Shown here: positions 34,616-44,706 of the stretch, in pieces | Numbering within the stretch: the first letter of the stretch is position 1 | Layout of the letters: each line of letters opens with the position of its first letter | Assembly: GCF_000759855.1 (NCBI RefSeq) | Contig: NZ_JNAI01000009.1 | Location: 243,315 to 307,314, forward strand | Length of the DNA stretch: 64,000 bases | Source of the DNA: Prochlorococcus marinus str. MIT 9107 | Lineage (GTDB): Bacteria > Cyanobacteriota > Cyanobacteriia > PCC-6307 > Cyanobiaceae | Reading direction: 5' to 3' | Made by a program: the position numbers and the translations under genes | The notes under the pieces: generated by a model | Database searches by the model: none | What the model saw: only the letters and a program-made list of their open reading frames with translations | Told to the model about the DNA's origin: nothing

Positions 34616-35290
34616 TCATAAAAAGATTACTCCCAGCCATAAAATAACCATTGCGGGAATACTTTGAATTTTTTGTATTGATAAAGAATTGTTTGATATC
34701 TCTTGAATGAAAGAATTAGTTTCAAGTAATCCGCCGAATATTAGTCCTATTGAAAGAAAAGTAACGCTCCATCCTAAAGAGCCTATAAATCTTTTCCCCG
34801 ATTTAATTTGGGTATAGGTAAGTATCAATGTTGAGATGGAAAGCAAAAGTCTATTATTCGAATCTGGACTAATAAATAACAAAACTAAAAATAGTAATCC
34901 AAGAGATATTTTTATTGAAAGATTATCAAATGAGGGGGGGGTTATTTTAGGAAGACTATACTGGCTTGAATTCTTAGAATTATTATTTAAATTTTTTATC
35001 TTAGAAAGTAGTGGGAAATTATTATTGGTAAATTGATTAATTTGTTTTTCTTTTTTTGAAGCACTTACAGCTTCATAACTTACATTTCCTGATTGTCTTG
35101 CTTTCAAACTACCCATAAGTAATTGATCAAAGGATGATTCTATTTTTGCTTTTAAAATTAAATCTTCACCAGCCTCTTTAACTTTAATATCTCTAGCCTT
35201 TTGGATATCCTCAAAGGCAGCACCTTCTTTTACCCCTAAAATTTCATAAGGTGATTTTTCACTATTGTTTTTACTACTGTTTGAATCCAA
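34616..35290 (-). CDS. CPP1-like J-domain-derived membrane protein
   Basis: Relative of plant CPP1 (chaperone-like protein of POR1), which stabilises protochlorophyllide oxidoreductase. It has a J-like N-terminal domain (SPYEILGVKEGAAFEDIQKA near 13-32, without the HPD motif). A linker follows, then three to four membrane helices in the C-terminal half (about 125-224). The 224-aa length fits. It is convergent with hslO. A role in chlorophyll synthesis is inferred from the family. Confidence 0.82.
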   Translation of the reverse strand: MDSNSSKNNSEKSPYEILGVKEGAAFEDIQKARDIKVKEAGEDLILKAKIESSFDQLLMGSLKARQSGNVSYEAVSASKKEKQINQFTNNNFPLLSKIKNLNNNSKNSSQYSLPKITPPSFDNLSIKISLGLLFLVLLFISPDSNNRLLLSISTLILTYTQIKSGKRFIGSLGWSVTFLSIGLIFGGLLETNSFIQEISNNSLSIQKIQSIPAMVILWLGVIFL

Positions 35291-35341
35291 AATTTTTTAC
35301 CAATACTAACAGATTAACTGATTTTATAATCCTTTTAGGAT

Positions 35342-36979
35342 TTATAAAACAATTGGTTCTACTCCACTAACAACAGGAGCAACTTTTTTTAAATTCAAGT
35401 GATTATTATCTTCAACAAATTGATTTAGATTCCACTCGTTTTTAAAAAGAATAACTGGTCTATTCCAACAATCCTTAACTATTTTACAATTGAAAACCCT
35501 GCCGAGTTTTTCAATAGCCGCCCATCCCTCAGAAACCCATCTAGCTAATTGATATGGCATTGATTCAAGATTTGCATCTACACCATATTCACTTTTTAAC
35601 CTATGAGATACTACTTCCAACTGTAATTGACCAACAGCTGCGAGTATAGGATCTCTTTTGCTCTCATCAAAGTCATAAAGAATCTGAACAGCGCCTTCTT
35701 CACGAAGTTCATTCACGCCTTTTCTAAAGTTTTTAAATGCTGAAGGATTTGGATTTCTTAGCCAGCTGAATATTTCAGGACTAAAGGATGGTATTCCCTC
35801 GAACTCTAGATGAGCACCTGTATAAAGAGTATCTCCAATAGAAAACATTCCTGGATTATTTAAGCCAATAACATCACCAGGGTAAGCATCATCAACGACT
35901 TCTCTGTCTTGCCCAAATATTTTTTGTGGTCTTGATAATCTGATTGTTTTCCCAGTTCTGGAATGTTTAACTGACATATCCTTTTCAAATTTACCACTAC
36001 AAACTCTTATGAAAGCGACCCTATCTCTGTGCTTTGGATCCATATTTGCTTGAAGCTTAAAAACAAAACCACTAAATTCATCTCTTACAGGTTCAATATC
36101 TCCTTTATTGCTATTTCTTGAAGTTGGTTTTTGAGCCATTTTTAGGAAACTATCTAAAAATGGTCTCACACCAAAATTTGTCATCGCAGATCCAAAGAAT
36201 ACTGGAGTTAAAGAGCCATTAAAAACATTTTCTTTTTCAAATTTCGATCCTGCCTCATCAAGAACCTCCAATTCTTCAAGTGAGATCTCAAGTAACTCTT
36301 TCTCCACATATTTTGATAATTCTTTATCTTCAAGACTCAGTCTCTTTTCATTGGATTGTTTCCCTCTTAAGGCTTTATCAAATAAAATTACCTCTCTTGA
36401 AAATCTATCAATAACTCCCCTAAATTCCTCGCCACTCCCAATTGGCCAGTTAATAGGTAAAGTATTTAATCCAAGTTCTGATTCAATTTCATCAAGTAAA
36501 GAAAATGGCTCTCTTCCTGGCCTATCCATTTTATTTATGAAAGTAAATATTGGTATTTTACGCATCTTGCAAACTTCAAACAATTTTCTAGTTTGGGGTT
36601 CTAAGCCTTTAGCAGCATCTTCCAACATAACTGCATTATCAGCAGCAGCTAATGTTCTATAAGTATCTTCAGAGAAATCTTGGTGACCTGGTGTATCTAA
36701 TAGATTGATTACTGATCTTTCATATTCAAATTGTAATACAGTTGATGTAATTGAAATACCTCTTTGTTTCTCAAGTTCCATCCAGTCTGAAGTAGCTTTT
36801 CTCTGATTACCCCGAGCCTTTACTGCACCTGCTTGTTGAATGGCCCCTCCATACAAAAGAAGCTTTTCAGTAAGAGTCGTTTTTCCAGCATCTGGATGTG
36901 AAATAATTGCAAAATTTCTTCTTTTATTTACTGCATCAATAATATCTTTATTATTTAAAATTTTAGTACCTAAGCTCAT
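35342..36979 (-). CDS. prfC: Peptide chain release factor 3
   Basis: A translational GTPase that recycles release factors 1 and 2. It has G1 [15 protein letters not shown] near 27-41, the RG.IS effector region (KQRGISIT), G3 DTPGHQDF near 94-101 and G4 NKMD near 149-152. Domains II and III follow ([17 protein letters not shown], then [20 protein letters not shown]). At 545 aa it is full length. Confidence 0.96.
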   Translation of the reverse strand: MSLGTKILNNKDIIDAVNKRRNFAIISHPDAGKTTLTEKLLLYGGAIQQAGAVKARGNQRKATSDWMELEKQRGISITSTVLQFEYERSVINLLDTPGHQDFSEDTYRTLAAADNAVMLEDAAKGLEPQTRKLFEVCKMRKIPIFTFINKMDRPGREPFSLLDEIESELGLNTLPINWPIGSGEEFRGVIDRFSREVILFDKALRGKQSNEKRLSLEDKELSKYVEKELLEISLEELEVLDEAGSKFEKENVFNGSLTPVFFGSAMTNFGVRPFLDSFLKMAQKPTSRNSNKGDIEPVRDEFSGFVFKLQANMDPKHRDRVAFIRVCSGKFEKDMSVKHSRTGKTIRLSRPQKIFGQDREVVDDAYPGDVIGLNNPGMFSIGDTLYTGAHLEFEGIPSFSPEIFSWLRNPNPSAFKNFRKGVNELREEGAVQILYDFDESKRDPILAAVGQLQLEVVSHRLKSEYGVDANLESMPYQLARWVSEGWAAIEKLGRVFNCKIVKDCWNRPVILFKNEWNLNQFVEDNNHLNLKKVAPVVSGVEPIVL

Positions 36980-37010
36980 TTATCTAATATAGGGGCCTTT
37001 CACTTAGTTC

Positions 37011-37706
37011 TTAAACATTACCATAGACTATTAAATATTTATCACCATCTTCAAACACTTCTAAAGAAGATAGATCATTCTCTAAAATGAAATTTTTTAA
37101 TTCTTTAAAAGTATAAGAAGCTCTTAAAGATGCATAATAATCATTAGTCAAAATTTCATCATATTTATCTGAGCATTGTGTTTTTAGTTCTAGAGCAGAC
37201 TTTTCATCTAAGGGCCTCTTCAAGTCCTTGTGAAAATTGACAGTTATATTACTAGAAAATCTTCTTATAGTGTTAAAGAAGTCTTCTAGACGGGTAATGT
37301 GATGAATCAAACTGTTACTTACAAGTAAACTTATTTCTTTCTTAAGTAAAAAATTAGTTGATTTAATGTCTTTAATGTCAGAACAAATGTAGCGTAAATT
37401 TTTTAATTTTCTTTGATTCATAGAAATCTCTTTGTTATATTCTGCTCTCAAAATCATCTCTTTAGATCCATCTATTCCAATTACTTCAGTATTAGGCCAT
37501 TTTATTGCTAACTTCTCAGAAATATTTCCTGGGCCGCATCCTAAATCAACAATTAAATCTTTTTCATTTAAAGAAATATTTTCCCTCAAAAGATAATGAC
37601 TAATTTGATTAATTAGATTAAGTTCCCCTTCTAAGAAATCAGCTTTGTCATAAGAAATGACCTGCTCTTTTTTTTTCATTAATTCAGGTTCAGGGATTCT
37701 TTCCAT
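37011..37706 (-). CDS. Class I SAM-dependent methyltransferase
   Basis: A 231-aa Rossmann-fold methyltransferase. It has motif I DLGCGPGNISEKLA near 50-63, the acidic end of strand 2 (VIGIDGSKEM near 75-84) and motif III/IV LLVSNSLIHHI near 127-137. The substrate is unknown; the closest general type is the Methyltransf_25 group. It stands 31 bases from prfC and is divergent from nrdJ. Confidence 0.82.
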   Translation of the reverse strand: MERIPEPELMKKKEQVISYDKADFLEGELNLINQISHYLLRENISLNEKDLIVDLGCGPGNISEKLAIKWPNTEVIGIDGSKEMILRAEYNKEISMNQRKLKNLRYICSDIKDIKSTNFLLKKEISLLVSNSLIHHITRLEDFFNTIRRFSSNITVNFHKDLKRPLDEKSALELKTQCSDKYDEILTNDYYASLRASYTFKELKNFILENDLSSLEVFEDGDKYLIVYGNV

Positions 37707-37840
37707 ATTCTTTCTTAAAATAAAGATTTCATATTAAAAATAATTCTACACAAACCGTTAAATAGTGGTAAGAATAGTTGCAGACGCCACAGGTAGAGTT
37801 ATTCTTCCAATACTGGCATTTACATACGTTTTTTTTTATC

Positions 37841-40174
37841 GTGACTGTTGCACCAAATAAAGCTTCTTCAGAGAACAACTCCAATAATCTTAAAAAAGAT
37901 GATTTTCCAAAAACGGCTCCAGCTGCTTATCCTGTCTTTTTTAGATCTTACAGTAGGAAAACTTCCTCTGGGAAAAGAGAGAACTGGAGCGAAGTAGGTG
38001 AAAGAAATTTATCGGGATTAAAAAAGTTAGGAAAACTTTCTGATGAAGAATTGATCTTAATGAGAGAGATGCAAAGTAACCAAAAAGCCCAACCTTCAGG
38101 GAGATGGTTATGGATTGGCGGAACTCCTTGGATTAATAAGAATCAAAATTTCTCAGGGGCATACAACTGTACTTCAACGAACTTAATTGATTGGGAAGCC
38201 TTCGCTCTGATGATGGACTTAGCAATGATGGGATGTGGAACGGGTGCAATAATTGAACCTCATTTTATAAACAAACTACCTAAGGTAATAAACAAAATAA
38301 ATATTAAATCGGTTAGTGAAGTTGGAATAACCCCTAAAAATCAAAGAGAAGAAAAGTCATCTTTAGAAATCAAAGGAAAAGATCTTCATATCAAAGTTGG
38401 AGATAGCCGAAGAGGCTGGGTAGATAGCTATAAATATCTTCTTGAGGCATCAAGTAATGAAAGTCTTGGTAGAGAAATTGATGTTTATATTAATTTGGAA
38501 GACATTAGACCTGCTGGAGAATCATTAAAAGGTTTTGGTGGCATGGCAAATCCTATCAAATTGAAAGATCTCTATTCTAGAGTCGCCTCACTTCTTGGAA
38601 AGGCAATTGGCAGGAAATTAAGCACCGTTGAGTGTTGTTTATTAATAGATGAAGCTGCAGTAACCATAGTTGCAGGGAATATAAGAAGAAGCGCTGGAAT
38701 GAGACAATTTGCCTCAGATGACAAGGAAGCGGCATCGGCAAAAGAAAATTTATGGAGTCAAGATGAGCATGGTAATTGGAGAATAGATCCTGAAAAAGAT
38801 GCTCTAAGGATGGCCAACCATACTAGGGTTTACCATACAAAACCCTCTTACCAAACTGTTTTGGATGCTGTCACAAAACAATTCCATTCGGGTGAGGGGG
38901 CTATTCAATTTGCTCCAGAAGCAATCGCGAGGTCAAATGCAGATATTCTTAAAGATGATGAATTGAGAAAAGAATTTATTGAAATATACTCAGAACAAGG
39001 TAAGGGTGAAGCGAGAAATTGGATAAATAGTAGTTATGGTCCATTTTCAGAAGAAGAGCTAGATCATCGGATGAGTAGATATGGACTAAACCCCTGTGGG
39101 GAGATTTTGGGAAATGATTTTCACTGCAATTTGGCTGAAGTTCATTTAAATCAAATTGATCCAGAAAACTTTGAAGAACAAAAAAAGGCTTTTAAAGCAG
39201 CCGCTCTTTCGGTAGCATGCTTACTTAATCATGAATTTGAAGTTGAGCGTTATAGAAAAAGTAGGGAGTATGATCCTATTGTAGGGGTTAGTTTCACTGG
39301 ATTATTCGATTTTTGTGTCCATGCCTTTGGGACACCATGGTTGAAGTGGTGGGAAGCAGGAAGGCCCGATAACGAGGAGGGGAAGGCCTTCAAAAAGCAA
39401 GAAGCTAAATTCTTAGATTCGTGGAGAAAAATAGTAAAAGAAACTGTCTGGGAATATTGCGATAAACATAATCTAAGAAGACCAAACCGATGTACAACTG
39501 TCCAGCCAGCTGGTACTAAAAGTCTCCTAACTGGAGCAGCACCAGGATGGCACCCCCCAAAGGCTCAAAGATTCATAAGAAGGATAACTTTCAGGAAAAA
39601 TGATCCAATTGCTTTAGCTTGTATGGATTATGGTTACTCCGTTGTTCCATCACAATCTGATAAAGATGAGAATGGCTGTTTGCTTGATAATCCGTTTGAT
39701 CCAAGATGTACTGAATGGTTGGTAGAAATCCCAACAGAAGTTAGCTGGGCAAATATAGAAGGTGCGGACCAGATAGACATTAATAATTTCTCGGCATTAG
39801 CTCAATTTGATTTTTATATGCAAGTGCAGAAATTCTATACAGAGCATAATACCTCCGCAACCGTAGAATTTAGAGAAGATGAAATCGAGGATTTAGCGAA
39901 AGCTATTCATAATGCGATAGAGAATAATGAAGGATATATTTCGGCAGCTTTACTAGCTCGATTTAGTGCTAATGCAACATTCCCGAGATTACCTTTTGAA
40001 CCAATAAGTAAAGAGGAATATATATCATTACAGAATAAAGTTCTAGAGAGGAAAGTTAATAATGATTTCTTTGACGCTCTCAATAAATATGATATTGGAG
40101 AACTGTCTGAAGCAGGTCCTGCCGGTTGTGATTCAGATAAGTGTCTGCTTCCTCTTGCTAAACCGAAAAATTAA
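37841..40174 (+). CDS. nrdJ: Adenosylcobalamin-dependent ribonucleotide reductase (class II, NrdJ)
   Basis: Oxygen-independent RNR of the monomeric Lactobacillus type. It reduces ribonucleoside triphosphates using B12, which suits an organism making pseudocobalamin. The GTG at 37841 gives VTVAPNKAS and 777 aa; a longer frame starts with TTG at 37778 but adds an unlikely hydrophobic leader. Visible are the substrate-site CTSTNLIDWEAF, the catalytic NPCGEILGNDFHCNLAEV near 430, CTTVQPAGTKSLLTGAAPGW near 564 and a C-terminal redox pair (GCDSDKCLLP). No B12 riboswitch was recognised upstream. Confidence 0.94.
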   Translation: MTVAPNKASSENNSNNLKKDDFPKTAPAAYPVFFRSYSRKTSSGKRENWSEVGERNLSGLKKLGKLSDEELILMREMQSNQKAQPSGRWLWIGGTPWINKNQNFSGAYNCTSTNLIDWEAFALMMDLAMMGCGTGAIIEPHFINKLPKVINKINIKSVSEVGITPKNQREEKSSLEIKGKDLHIKVGDSRRGWVDSYKYLLEASSNESLGREIDVYINLEDIRPAGESLKGFGGMANPIKLKDLYSRVASLLGKAIGRKLSTVECCLLIDEAAVTIVAGNIRRSAGMRQFASDDKEAASAKENLWSQDEHGNWRIDPEKDALRMANHTRVYHTKPSYQTVLDAVTKQFHSGEGAIQFAPEAIARSNADILKDDELRKEFIEIYSEQGKGEARNWINSSYGPFSEEELDHRMSRYGLNPCGEILGNDFHCNLAEVHLNQIDPENFEEQKKAFKAAALSVACLLNHEFEVERYRKSREYDPIVGVSFTGLFDFCVHAFGTPWLKWWEAGRPDNEEGKAFKKQEAKFLDSWRKIVKETVWEYCDKHNLRRPNRCTTVQPAGTKSLLTGAAPGWHPPKAQRFIRRITFRKNDPIALACMDYGYSVVPSQSDKDENGCLLDNPFDPRCTEWLVEIPTEVSWANIEGADQIDINNFSALAQFDFYMQVQKFYTEHNTSATVEFREDEIEDLAKAIHNAIENNEGYISAALLARFSANATFPRLPFEPISKEEYISLQNKVLERKVNNDFFDALNKYDIGELSEAGPAGCDSDKCLLPLAKPKN

Positions 40175-40261
40175 ACTTTAAATTATTTGTAAATAAAAAG
40201 ATAAATTAGTTTTTAAAACTTTAATTTATGGCTACCTCTTAAATAGGGACATAAATTATTT

Positions 40262-40528
40262 ATGACATTAAGCTTAAATATTGGGAACTTATTTAATGAT
40301 TCCTCCAGTCATGCATTATTGGATGAGTTGAAAAAGAGAACCTCGGAAGAGGATATATTAGAGTTTGAAGAAAAATTTAATTCCAAAAATGAAAAAAATC
40401 TACATATTTACATATGTAGATTTCTAAAAAATAGAGCCATATCAAGAGGTCTGGCTTCTAAATGGTTAATAACAATAATTAAAGATAAAGAATCAAAAAT
40501 TGATACTTTGCAAAAATTAAATAATTAG
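40262..40528 (+). CDS. Hypothetical helical protein (88 aa)
   Basis: A soluble helical protein with ALLDELKKRTSEEDILEFEE near 17-36 and a basic second half with a Cys (HIYICRFLKNRAISRGLASK). The last four bases overlap the convergent gene at 40525. No family recognised. It lies 87 bases after nrdJ. Confidence 0.55.
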   Translation: MTLSLNIGNLFNDSSSHALLDELKKRTSEEDILEFEEKFNSKNEKNLHIYICRFLKNRAISRGLASKWLITIIKDKESKIDTLQKLNN

Positions 40529-40719
40529 GTCAGCGCTGAGAGTCTCCATAGAGCAATTCCAAAAATTGAAAATCCCATAATGAAAGTAAACGCTAAAGCA
40601 TTTACCAACTGAACCTTATCATTCATCCTGTTTGCGAATGGTAGTAATTGAGCAAATAATGGAGTGTCTTCAACTATTGCAGATTTTTTTACTGTAGGTT
40701 TTTTGCTTTTAGAAAACAT
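40525..40719 (-). CDS. Hypothetical C-terminally anchored protein (64 aa)
   Basis: A lysine-rich N-terminus (SKSKKPTVKKS) and a polar segment (TPLFAQLLPFANRMNDKVQL) precede one membrane helix near 39-60 (ALAFTFIMGFSIFGIALW). This looks like a conserved small cyanobacterial membrane protein, but I cannot name it. Confidence 0.6.
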   Translation of the reverse strand: MFSKSKKPTVKKSAIVEDTPLFAQLLPFANRMNDKVQLVNALAFTFIMGFSIFGIALWRLSALT

Positions 40720-40924
40720 AAAACTAATTTTATAATCTTAAGAATTTTACATTTAAATGTTCATTAAATAAAAAATACTTCTCAAAAACGAACAAAATGT
40801 AACCTGGAGGAATCTTCATGACAATAAACTTAAATATTTTGAACTAAAAACCTAAGATAATCATTAAGAAATTAAAAAGAGCTGGACAAATAAATTTTTA
40901 GGATGTTAATATAATTTTGTAGCA

Positions 40925-41013
40925 AAGGCTACCAAATCGTTCAACTTGCGTTTAGCAAGCCGCAGATCGACTTAAGCCATGGAACGGGGACTTAAGCGAA
41001 ATCAGAGCTTAAG
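40925..41013 (+). promoter_or_regulatory. Structured 5' leader with three CTTAAG segments (candidate riboswitch)
   Basis: The leader of the 33-aa gene has a CGTTCA motif (40938-40943) and a hairpin CTTGC-gttta-GCAAG (40945-40959). Three copies of the self-complementary CTTAAG follow at 40971, 40991 and 41008. Copies 1+2 and 2+3 would form mutually exclusive stems, and copy 3 ends two bases before the ATG. The CGTTCA-hairpin start and small downstream ORF recall the cyanobacterial glnA/downstream-peptide glutamine riboswitch class, but the match is incomplete. Confidence 0.5.
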
Positions 41014-41015
41014 TA

Positions 41016-41117
41016 ATGACTCTAATATACAGAGGACAAAAGTACGTCCAGTCCAAAAATGTTGCTAAGAAGCAGCATTTCGAACTAACTTACAGAGGCA
41101 AAGCTTATACAAGCTAG
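41016..41117 (+). CDS. DUF4278-like peptide (33 aa)
   Basis: ATG 41016 to TAG 41115-41117. The peptide contains two YRG(Q/K)(K/A)Y repeats (TLIYRGQKYV at the start, ELTYRGKAYT at the end). This YRGxxY pattern is that of the short cyanobacterial DUF4278 domain, of unknown function. It is preceded by the structured leader and followed 20 bases later by a strong terminator, so leader, peptide and terminator form one small transcription unit. Confidence 0.7.
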   Translation: MTLIYRGQKYVQSKNVAKKQHFELTYRGKAYTS

Positions 41118-41134
41118 TTCATTTATTAAATAAT

Positions 41135-41166
41135 AAAAAAGTCACTTAAAGTGGCTTTTTTTTTTG
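41135..41166 (+). terminator. Terminator of the leader-peptide unit
   Basis: AAAAAGTCAC-ttaaa-GTGGCTTTTTTTTTT: a 5-bp stem with one G-U pair, flanked by A and T runs. The long T run on the plus strand suits the unit ending at 41117. Confidence 0.8.
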
Positions 41167-41469
41167 TAATTTTTTAGATAACTTAAGTTCTATTTTCTTG
41201 CAGAATTTTATTATTGGAGTATAAATCAACGCCTAACACCAATTTTTAAAATTTTTATCTTTACAAACAAGGTAATTAGAATAATTAATTCTTCAAAAGT
41301 CTTCTTAGGGAGCCTTTAAATCCAAAAAGATTATCATAGTTTTATAATTCTTTTTAACCACTAATTTTTCAAATAAAAAAACTTCAATAACATGAATATA
41401 AATAATGACTAAAAAATTTTTTCAAGCACTGAACTAATATGATTTAATAGCATTTACATAATTAATAAA
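41167..41469. other. 303-base gap after the leader-peptide unit
   Basis: AT-rich sequence without a coding frame or convincing hairpin. It must contain the promoter of the 49-aa gene at 41470. Confidence 0.4.
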
Positions 41470-41619
41470 ATGACAGACCAAAAACCTTTGTTTAAAGCGC
41501 CCTACGACATCAAAGATGTAAGTGCTCTTTTTGCAATAGTTGCATTCGTTTTAATAATTTCAGCGATAGTTGGTAACAATGTATTTGGATTATTTCAAGA
41601 TAGCTTCAATTTTGGATAA
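41470..41619 (+). CDS. 49-aa single-TM microprotein
   Basis: ATG 41470 to TAA 41617-41619. A polar N-terminus (TDQKPLFKAPYDIKDV) is followed by one helix (ALFAIVAFVLIISAIVG) and a short FGLFQDSFNFG tail. The clean topology and isolated position support a real gene. No family recognised. Confidence 0.55.
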   Translation: MTDQKPLFKAPYDIKDVSALFAIVAFVLIISAIVGNNVFGLFQDSFNFG

Positions 41620-41763
41620 TTGATATTTATTCTTCCTCTTTTAGTCATTTTTTAAAACCTAAAATTTAACATATTTAATTTTATGATTTACAAAAAGTTG
41701 TCCTAGAACTTGTTTATATATAAAGAAAATAATAAAATAACGTAATTACTAATTCTTTAAAAA

Positions 41764-42519
41764 GTGAAAAATTTTTGTAATAGACTCTATCCCATCTTTA
41801 GCATTTTACTTTTAAATAACTTAGGTTTAAATGAAAAGTTATTGGCTAATGCCAAAAGTTTTGAATGGCAACCTATTGGCATTGATCAATATGGGAATAT
41901 TAAAAGTTGGATTAATCTCGGCAGTTATAAAGAACTAAATAAAGATTCTTTCAGATTACAAATTAAATTAATAGAGAAAAACAAACAAATACTTGGTCGT
42001 TTAGATATAAATTGCAGGAATAAGGATTTCTATCTTAGGAAGAAAAAGCAAATGTCTCAAAAAGGTACATGGAACAGTATTTCAATAGGATCAAGTGTAG
42101 AAGAAGTTGCAAAATTTTATTGCTTAAGAACAAGTGCCGCTGACAAATGGGGTTATACCGATAAGACTAAATATTTGTGGGATAGCCAAAAACCAACTTC
42201 CCAAGCATCTCATTCTGAGGGGAGCTGGATAACTTTGTATAAAAATAATTCAAAGGAATTTAGATATAATTCGAGCGTTAAAAAATATGAAAAGTCAATA
42301 TTAGCAGCATATTATTATCGTAAAAACAAAAAAGATAGTTTCTCGCCATATGTTGCATCAAAATCCAAATATGGATGGATTATCGTGAGCTGCAAAAATA
42401 ATTTACACTCAGTTTACAAAAAATTTAAAGGGACAAATGAAGGGTCATGGATGCCCCCTCAAATTAGTCCAATAGGAGGAGGAGCTGACTCAATACGTAA
42501 AGCTGAATGCTATGAATAA
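41764..42519 (+). CDS. Exported protein, surface-adhesin-E-like repeat architecture (251 aa)
   Basis: GTG start and a signal peptide (residues about 8-30). The mature part begins FEWQPIGIDQYGNIKSWINL and continues through a strand-rich segment. It includes GRLDINCRNKDFYLRK near 79-94 and GTWNSISIGSSVEEVAKFYC near 101-120. A tryptophan start, a cysteine after a strand, then W..I..GS....C is the plan of the surface-adhesin protein E family. The C-terminal 130 residues look like a second, different secreted domain with a Cys pair. First gene of the secretome island. Confidence 0.6.
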   Translation: MKNFCNRLYPIFSILLLNNLGLNEKLLANAKSFEWQPIGIDQYGNIKSWINLGSYKELNKDSFRLQIKLIEKNKQILGRLDINCRNKDFYLRKKKQMSQKGTWNSISIGSSVEEVAKFYCLRTSAADKWGYTDKTKYLWDSQKPTSQASHSEGSWITLYKNNSKEFRYNSSVKKYEKSILAAYYYRKNKKDSFSPYVASKSKYGWIIVSCKNNLHSVYKKFKGTNEGSWMPPQISPIGGGADSIRKAECYE

Positions 42520-42556
42520 TTAAACTTTAAGTTTAAAATAAAACTTTAATTTATAT

Positions 42557-42976
42557 TTATGATGCGAATTCCTCTGCCTCATCTGGCTTTATTTCTTCAG
42601 GTGCAAGCAATTCTGCTGGGATAGGATCAGTAAGTCCGCAATATAATGTTTTACGCAAATCAGAAACTTTTTCTTGAAGATCAGGTTGATTTATAGCTGT
42701 TACAATTTTTTGTGCTTTCTCTAATTTATCACAAGCCCATTTTTGCTTTGATGCAACAATCTTACCTCCTCTAAATGCAATTTTACCAACATCTTTTAAA
42801 ATTTTATTTACAGCTTTAGTCTTTGCCTTTGAGGTTACGGCATTAGTACCTCCTCCTCCGCCTCCAAGTCCCGGAAGTTTTTTGCCTCCTGGTATGCCAA
42901 ATGCGAAAACCTCACCAAATCCAAATGTTCCAACAATAACTAATGCTGCAGCTGATGCCAATAATGAACGAGACAT
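42557..42976 (-). CDS. Exported Gly-rich hypothetical protein (139 aa)
   Basis: A clear signal peptide (residues 1-26, LASAAALVIVGTFGFGEVFA) is followed by a glycine-rich stretch (GLGGGGGG) and a lysine-rich helix. The cysteine-containing domain has KWACDKLEKAQKIVTAI and LRKTLYCGLTDPIPAELLAP, and the end is acidic. Two cysteines suggest a disulfide in the periplasm. No family recognised. Confidence 0.6.
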   Translation of the reverse strand: MSRSLLASAAALVIVGTFGFGEVFAFGIPGGKKLPGLGGGGGGTNAVTSKAKTKAVNKILKDVGKIAFRGGKIVASKQKWACDKLEKAQKIVTAINQPDLQEKVSDLRKTLYCGLTDPIPAELLAPEEIKPDEAEEFAS

Positions 42977-43096
42977 TATATTTAAAAATTGTTACCATAA
43001 TATGGTGACCTATTGAATAACATTTGGTCAAGTTAATTTATAACAATGTATAAACAAATCCAAGATAAAACAGCTAATACATCAAGAGTGATGTTT

Positions 43097-44701
43097 TTAG
43101 CAGCCTAAAAACTCCGTCCAAGGTTTAATTCGAAGTTTTTGCTGCTGATAATCCTTAGCAAAAGCACCTTGCTTACCTTGCCTTGAGAAACCCTTTTCAA
43201 TTAATGCAGTTGCTCTATAAAAATCTTTACAAGCCCTGCCATACTCATTATTATTCGCCAAAACAATTCCCATATCTATAAAAATACTTGGGTCTTTAGG
43301 CGCTAATTTTGAAGCATTTATAAGAGAAGAATAAGCCTCACCTATTTCTTTTGCATGAAAATGATATTTGGCTTTATCTTTCCAAGAATCTACATCATCA
43401 GGTTTTGCAGATAGCCTTTTATTAATCTCTTTTATAGCTATACGATACGAAAGGATAGACTTCTCATTATTGAGAAATTGTCCACGTAAAAAGTGTATAT
43501 AAGCTCTTATTTTTTCATAACTTCCATCATAATTACGAGTTTCACTTAACCATACTGGATTATAAAGTCTTATGGCTCTATTAATGTTTATGAGCGCTTC
43601 TTCTAAATATTGTTGTTTTTTCTCACCATCTTCAAATTTACGAATATAAACTTGGGCGATCAAAGTTGGGATTATGGGTTGTCTTGGATCTAATTTTTCA
43701 GCTTTTTTTAAGCTCTCTATAATCTGGATAGATTCTACTCGCCTAATATTAGTATTATTAAACTCCGGAGTCCTAGCTATATTTATATACGATCTCGTTC
43801 TACTAATTAAGGCTGATACATCATCATTATTATTATTATTTTCATAATCTTCAGGAAACCCTCTAGATGGATCAAATGGATCAATCATCTGTTTCCAAAA
43901 TGGAAGATGAATGCCAACACTGAAACTTCCTTGACTTAAAACTATATTATCCCTTCTACTTACCTCACGATAACCATGTATGCCAACTAACTTTCCTTTT
44001 TTTGACCAGACACCTCCACCACTCATTCCGATTTCAGTTGGAGCAACATATCTCAGCCCATATCCCTTACAAGTTTCATTAATAGATGAGGGAGGTATAT
44101 CAACAGTTCCTTGACTTTCACTTATAACAAATTTTCCATCAGCAGAAACGGGATATCCTGCGACATAAACATCCTTACCAAGTCTTTTGACTGAACTTGA
44201 TCTTGTAGCAAACATGTATTTATTGTCAGATTTAAACTCCAAAATCGCAATATCTATTGGCCAAGGATATGCTTTCCGCATCGACGGAGTACAAAATTCA
44301 CCAATACCACTACTTATCTTTTTAGAGATCTTCAGAACTGGAGGACAAATAACTTTAAGATTTGAATTTGTAGATGCATCATGCCAAAAACCATCAAAGG
44401 TTTTAACAGCATATTCTTCAGTATCAACATATTGATCTCGCCTATTACACACAACATGCGCAGCGGTTAAAACGCTATAAACATTATCTTTTTTTCTGAC
44501 AATTACTCCTGAGCCAGACTCCCGATTTCCCTCTATTAGAACTGTTAATTTTTCTATTAATTCTCTAGGATTTATTTTAGGCTTTTCTTCGTGGATAGAT
44601 CTATGATCACTAGCAAATGAAACAGGAACCAATACTTTAAATAGAACTGCTATAAAGAAAATTTTTATTAAATTTTTATTTTGAATTACTATTCTTTGCA
44701 T
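43097..44701 (-). CDS. Exported trypsin-like serine protease with C-terminal TPR repeats
   Basis: A signal peptide (residues about 10-30) precedes an S1-type protease domain (about 45-275) with the full triad: His in VLTAAHVVC near 83, Asp in PIDIAILEF near 148, and Ser in EIGMSGGGVW near 225. The second half has several TPR-like repeats (near 330-500, e.g. AIKEINKRLSAKPDDVDSWK and AYSSLINASKLAPKDPSIFI). Similar protease-TPR fusions are known in cyanobacteria. At the end of a five-gene run of exported proteins, it may process or scaffold them. Confidence 0.85.
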   Translation of the reverse strand: MQRIVIQNKNLIKIFFIAVLFKVLVPVSFASDHRSIHEEKPKINPRELIEKLTVLIEGNRESGSGVIVRKKDNVYSVLTAAHVVCNRRDQYVDTEEYAVKTFDGFWHDASTNSNLKVICPPVLKISKKISSGIGEFCTPSMRKAYPWPIDIAILEFKSDNKYMFATRSSSVKRLGKDVYVAGYPVSADGKFVISESQGTVDIPPSSINETCKGYGLRYVAPTEIGMSGGGVWSKKGKLVGIHGYREVSRRDNIVLSQGSFSVGIHLPFWKQMIDPFDPSRGFPEDYENNNNNDDVSALISRTRSYINIARTPEFNNTNIRRVESIQIIESLKKAEKLDPRQPIIPTLIAQVYIRKFEDGEKKQQYLEEALININRAIRLYNPVWLSETRNYDGSYEKIRAYIHFLRGQFLNNEKSILSYRIAIKEINKRLSAKPDDVDSWKDKAKYHFHAKEIGEAYSSLINASKLAPKDPSIFIDMGIVLANNNEYGRACKDFYRATALIEKGFSRQGKQGAFAKDYQQQKLRIKPWTEFLGC

Positions 44702-44706
44702 TTAAA

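Noticed and set aside
37778..37840. TTG start extending the ribonucleotide reductase by 21 residues
   Set aside because: The added residues are hydrophobic and unlike the family; the GTG at 37841 begins a typical N-terminus.
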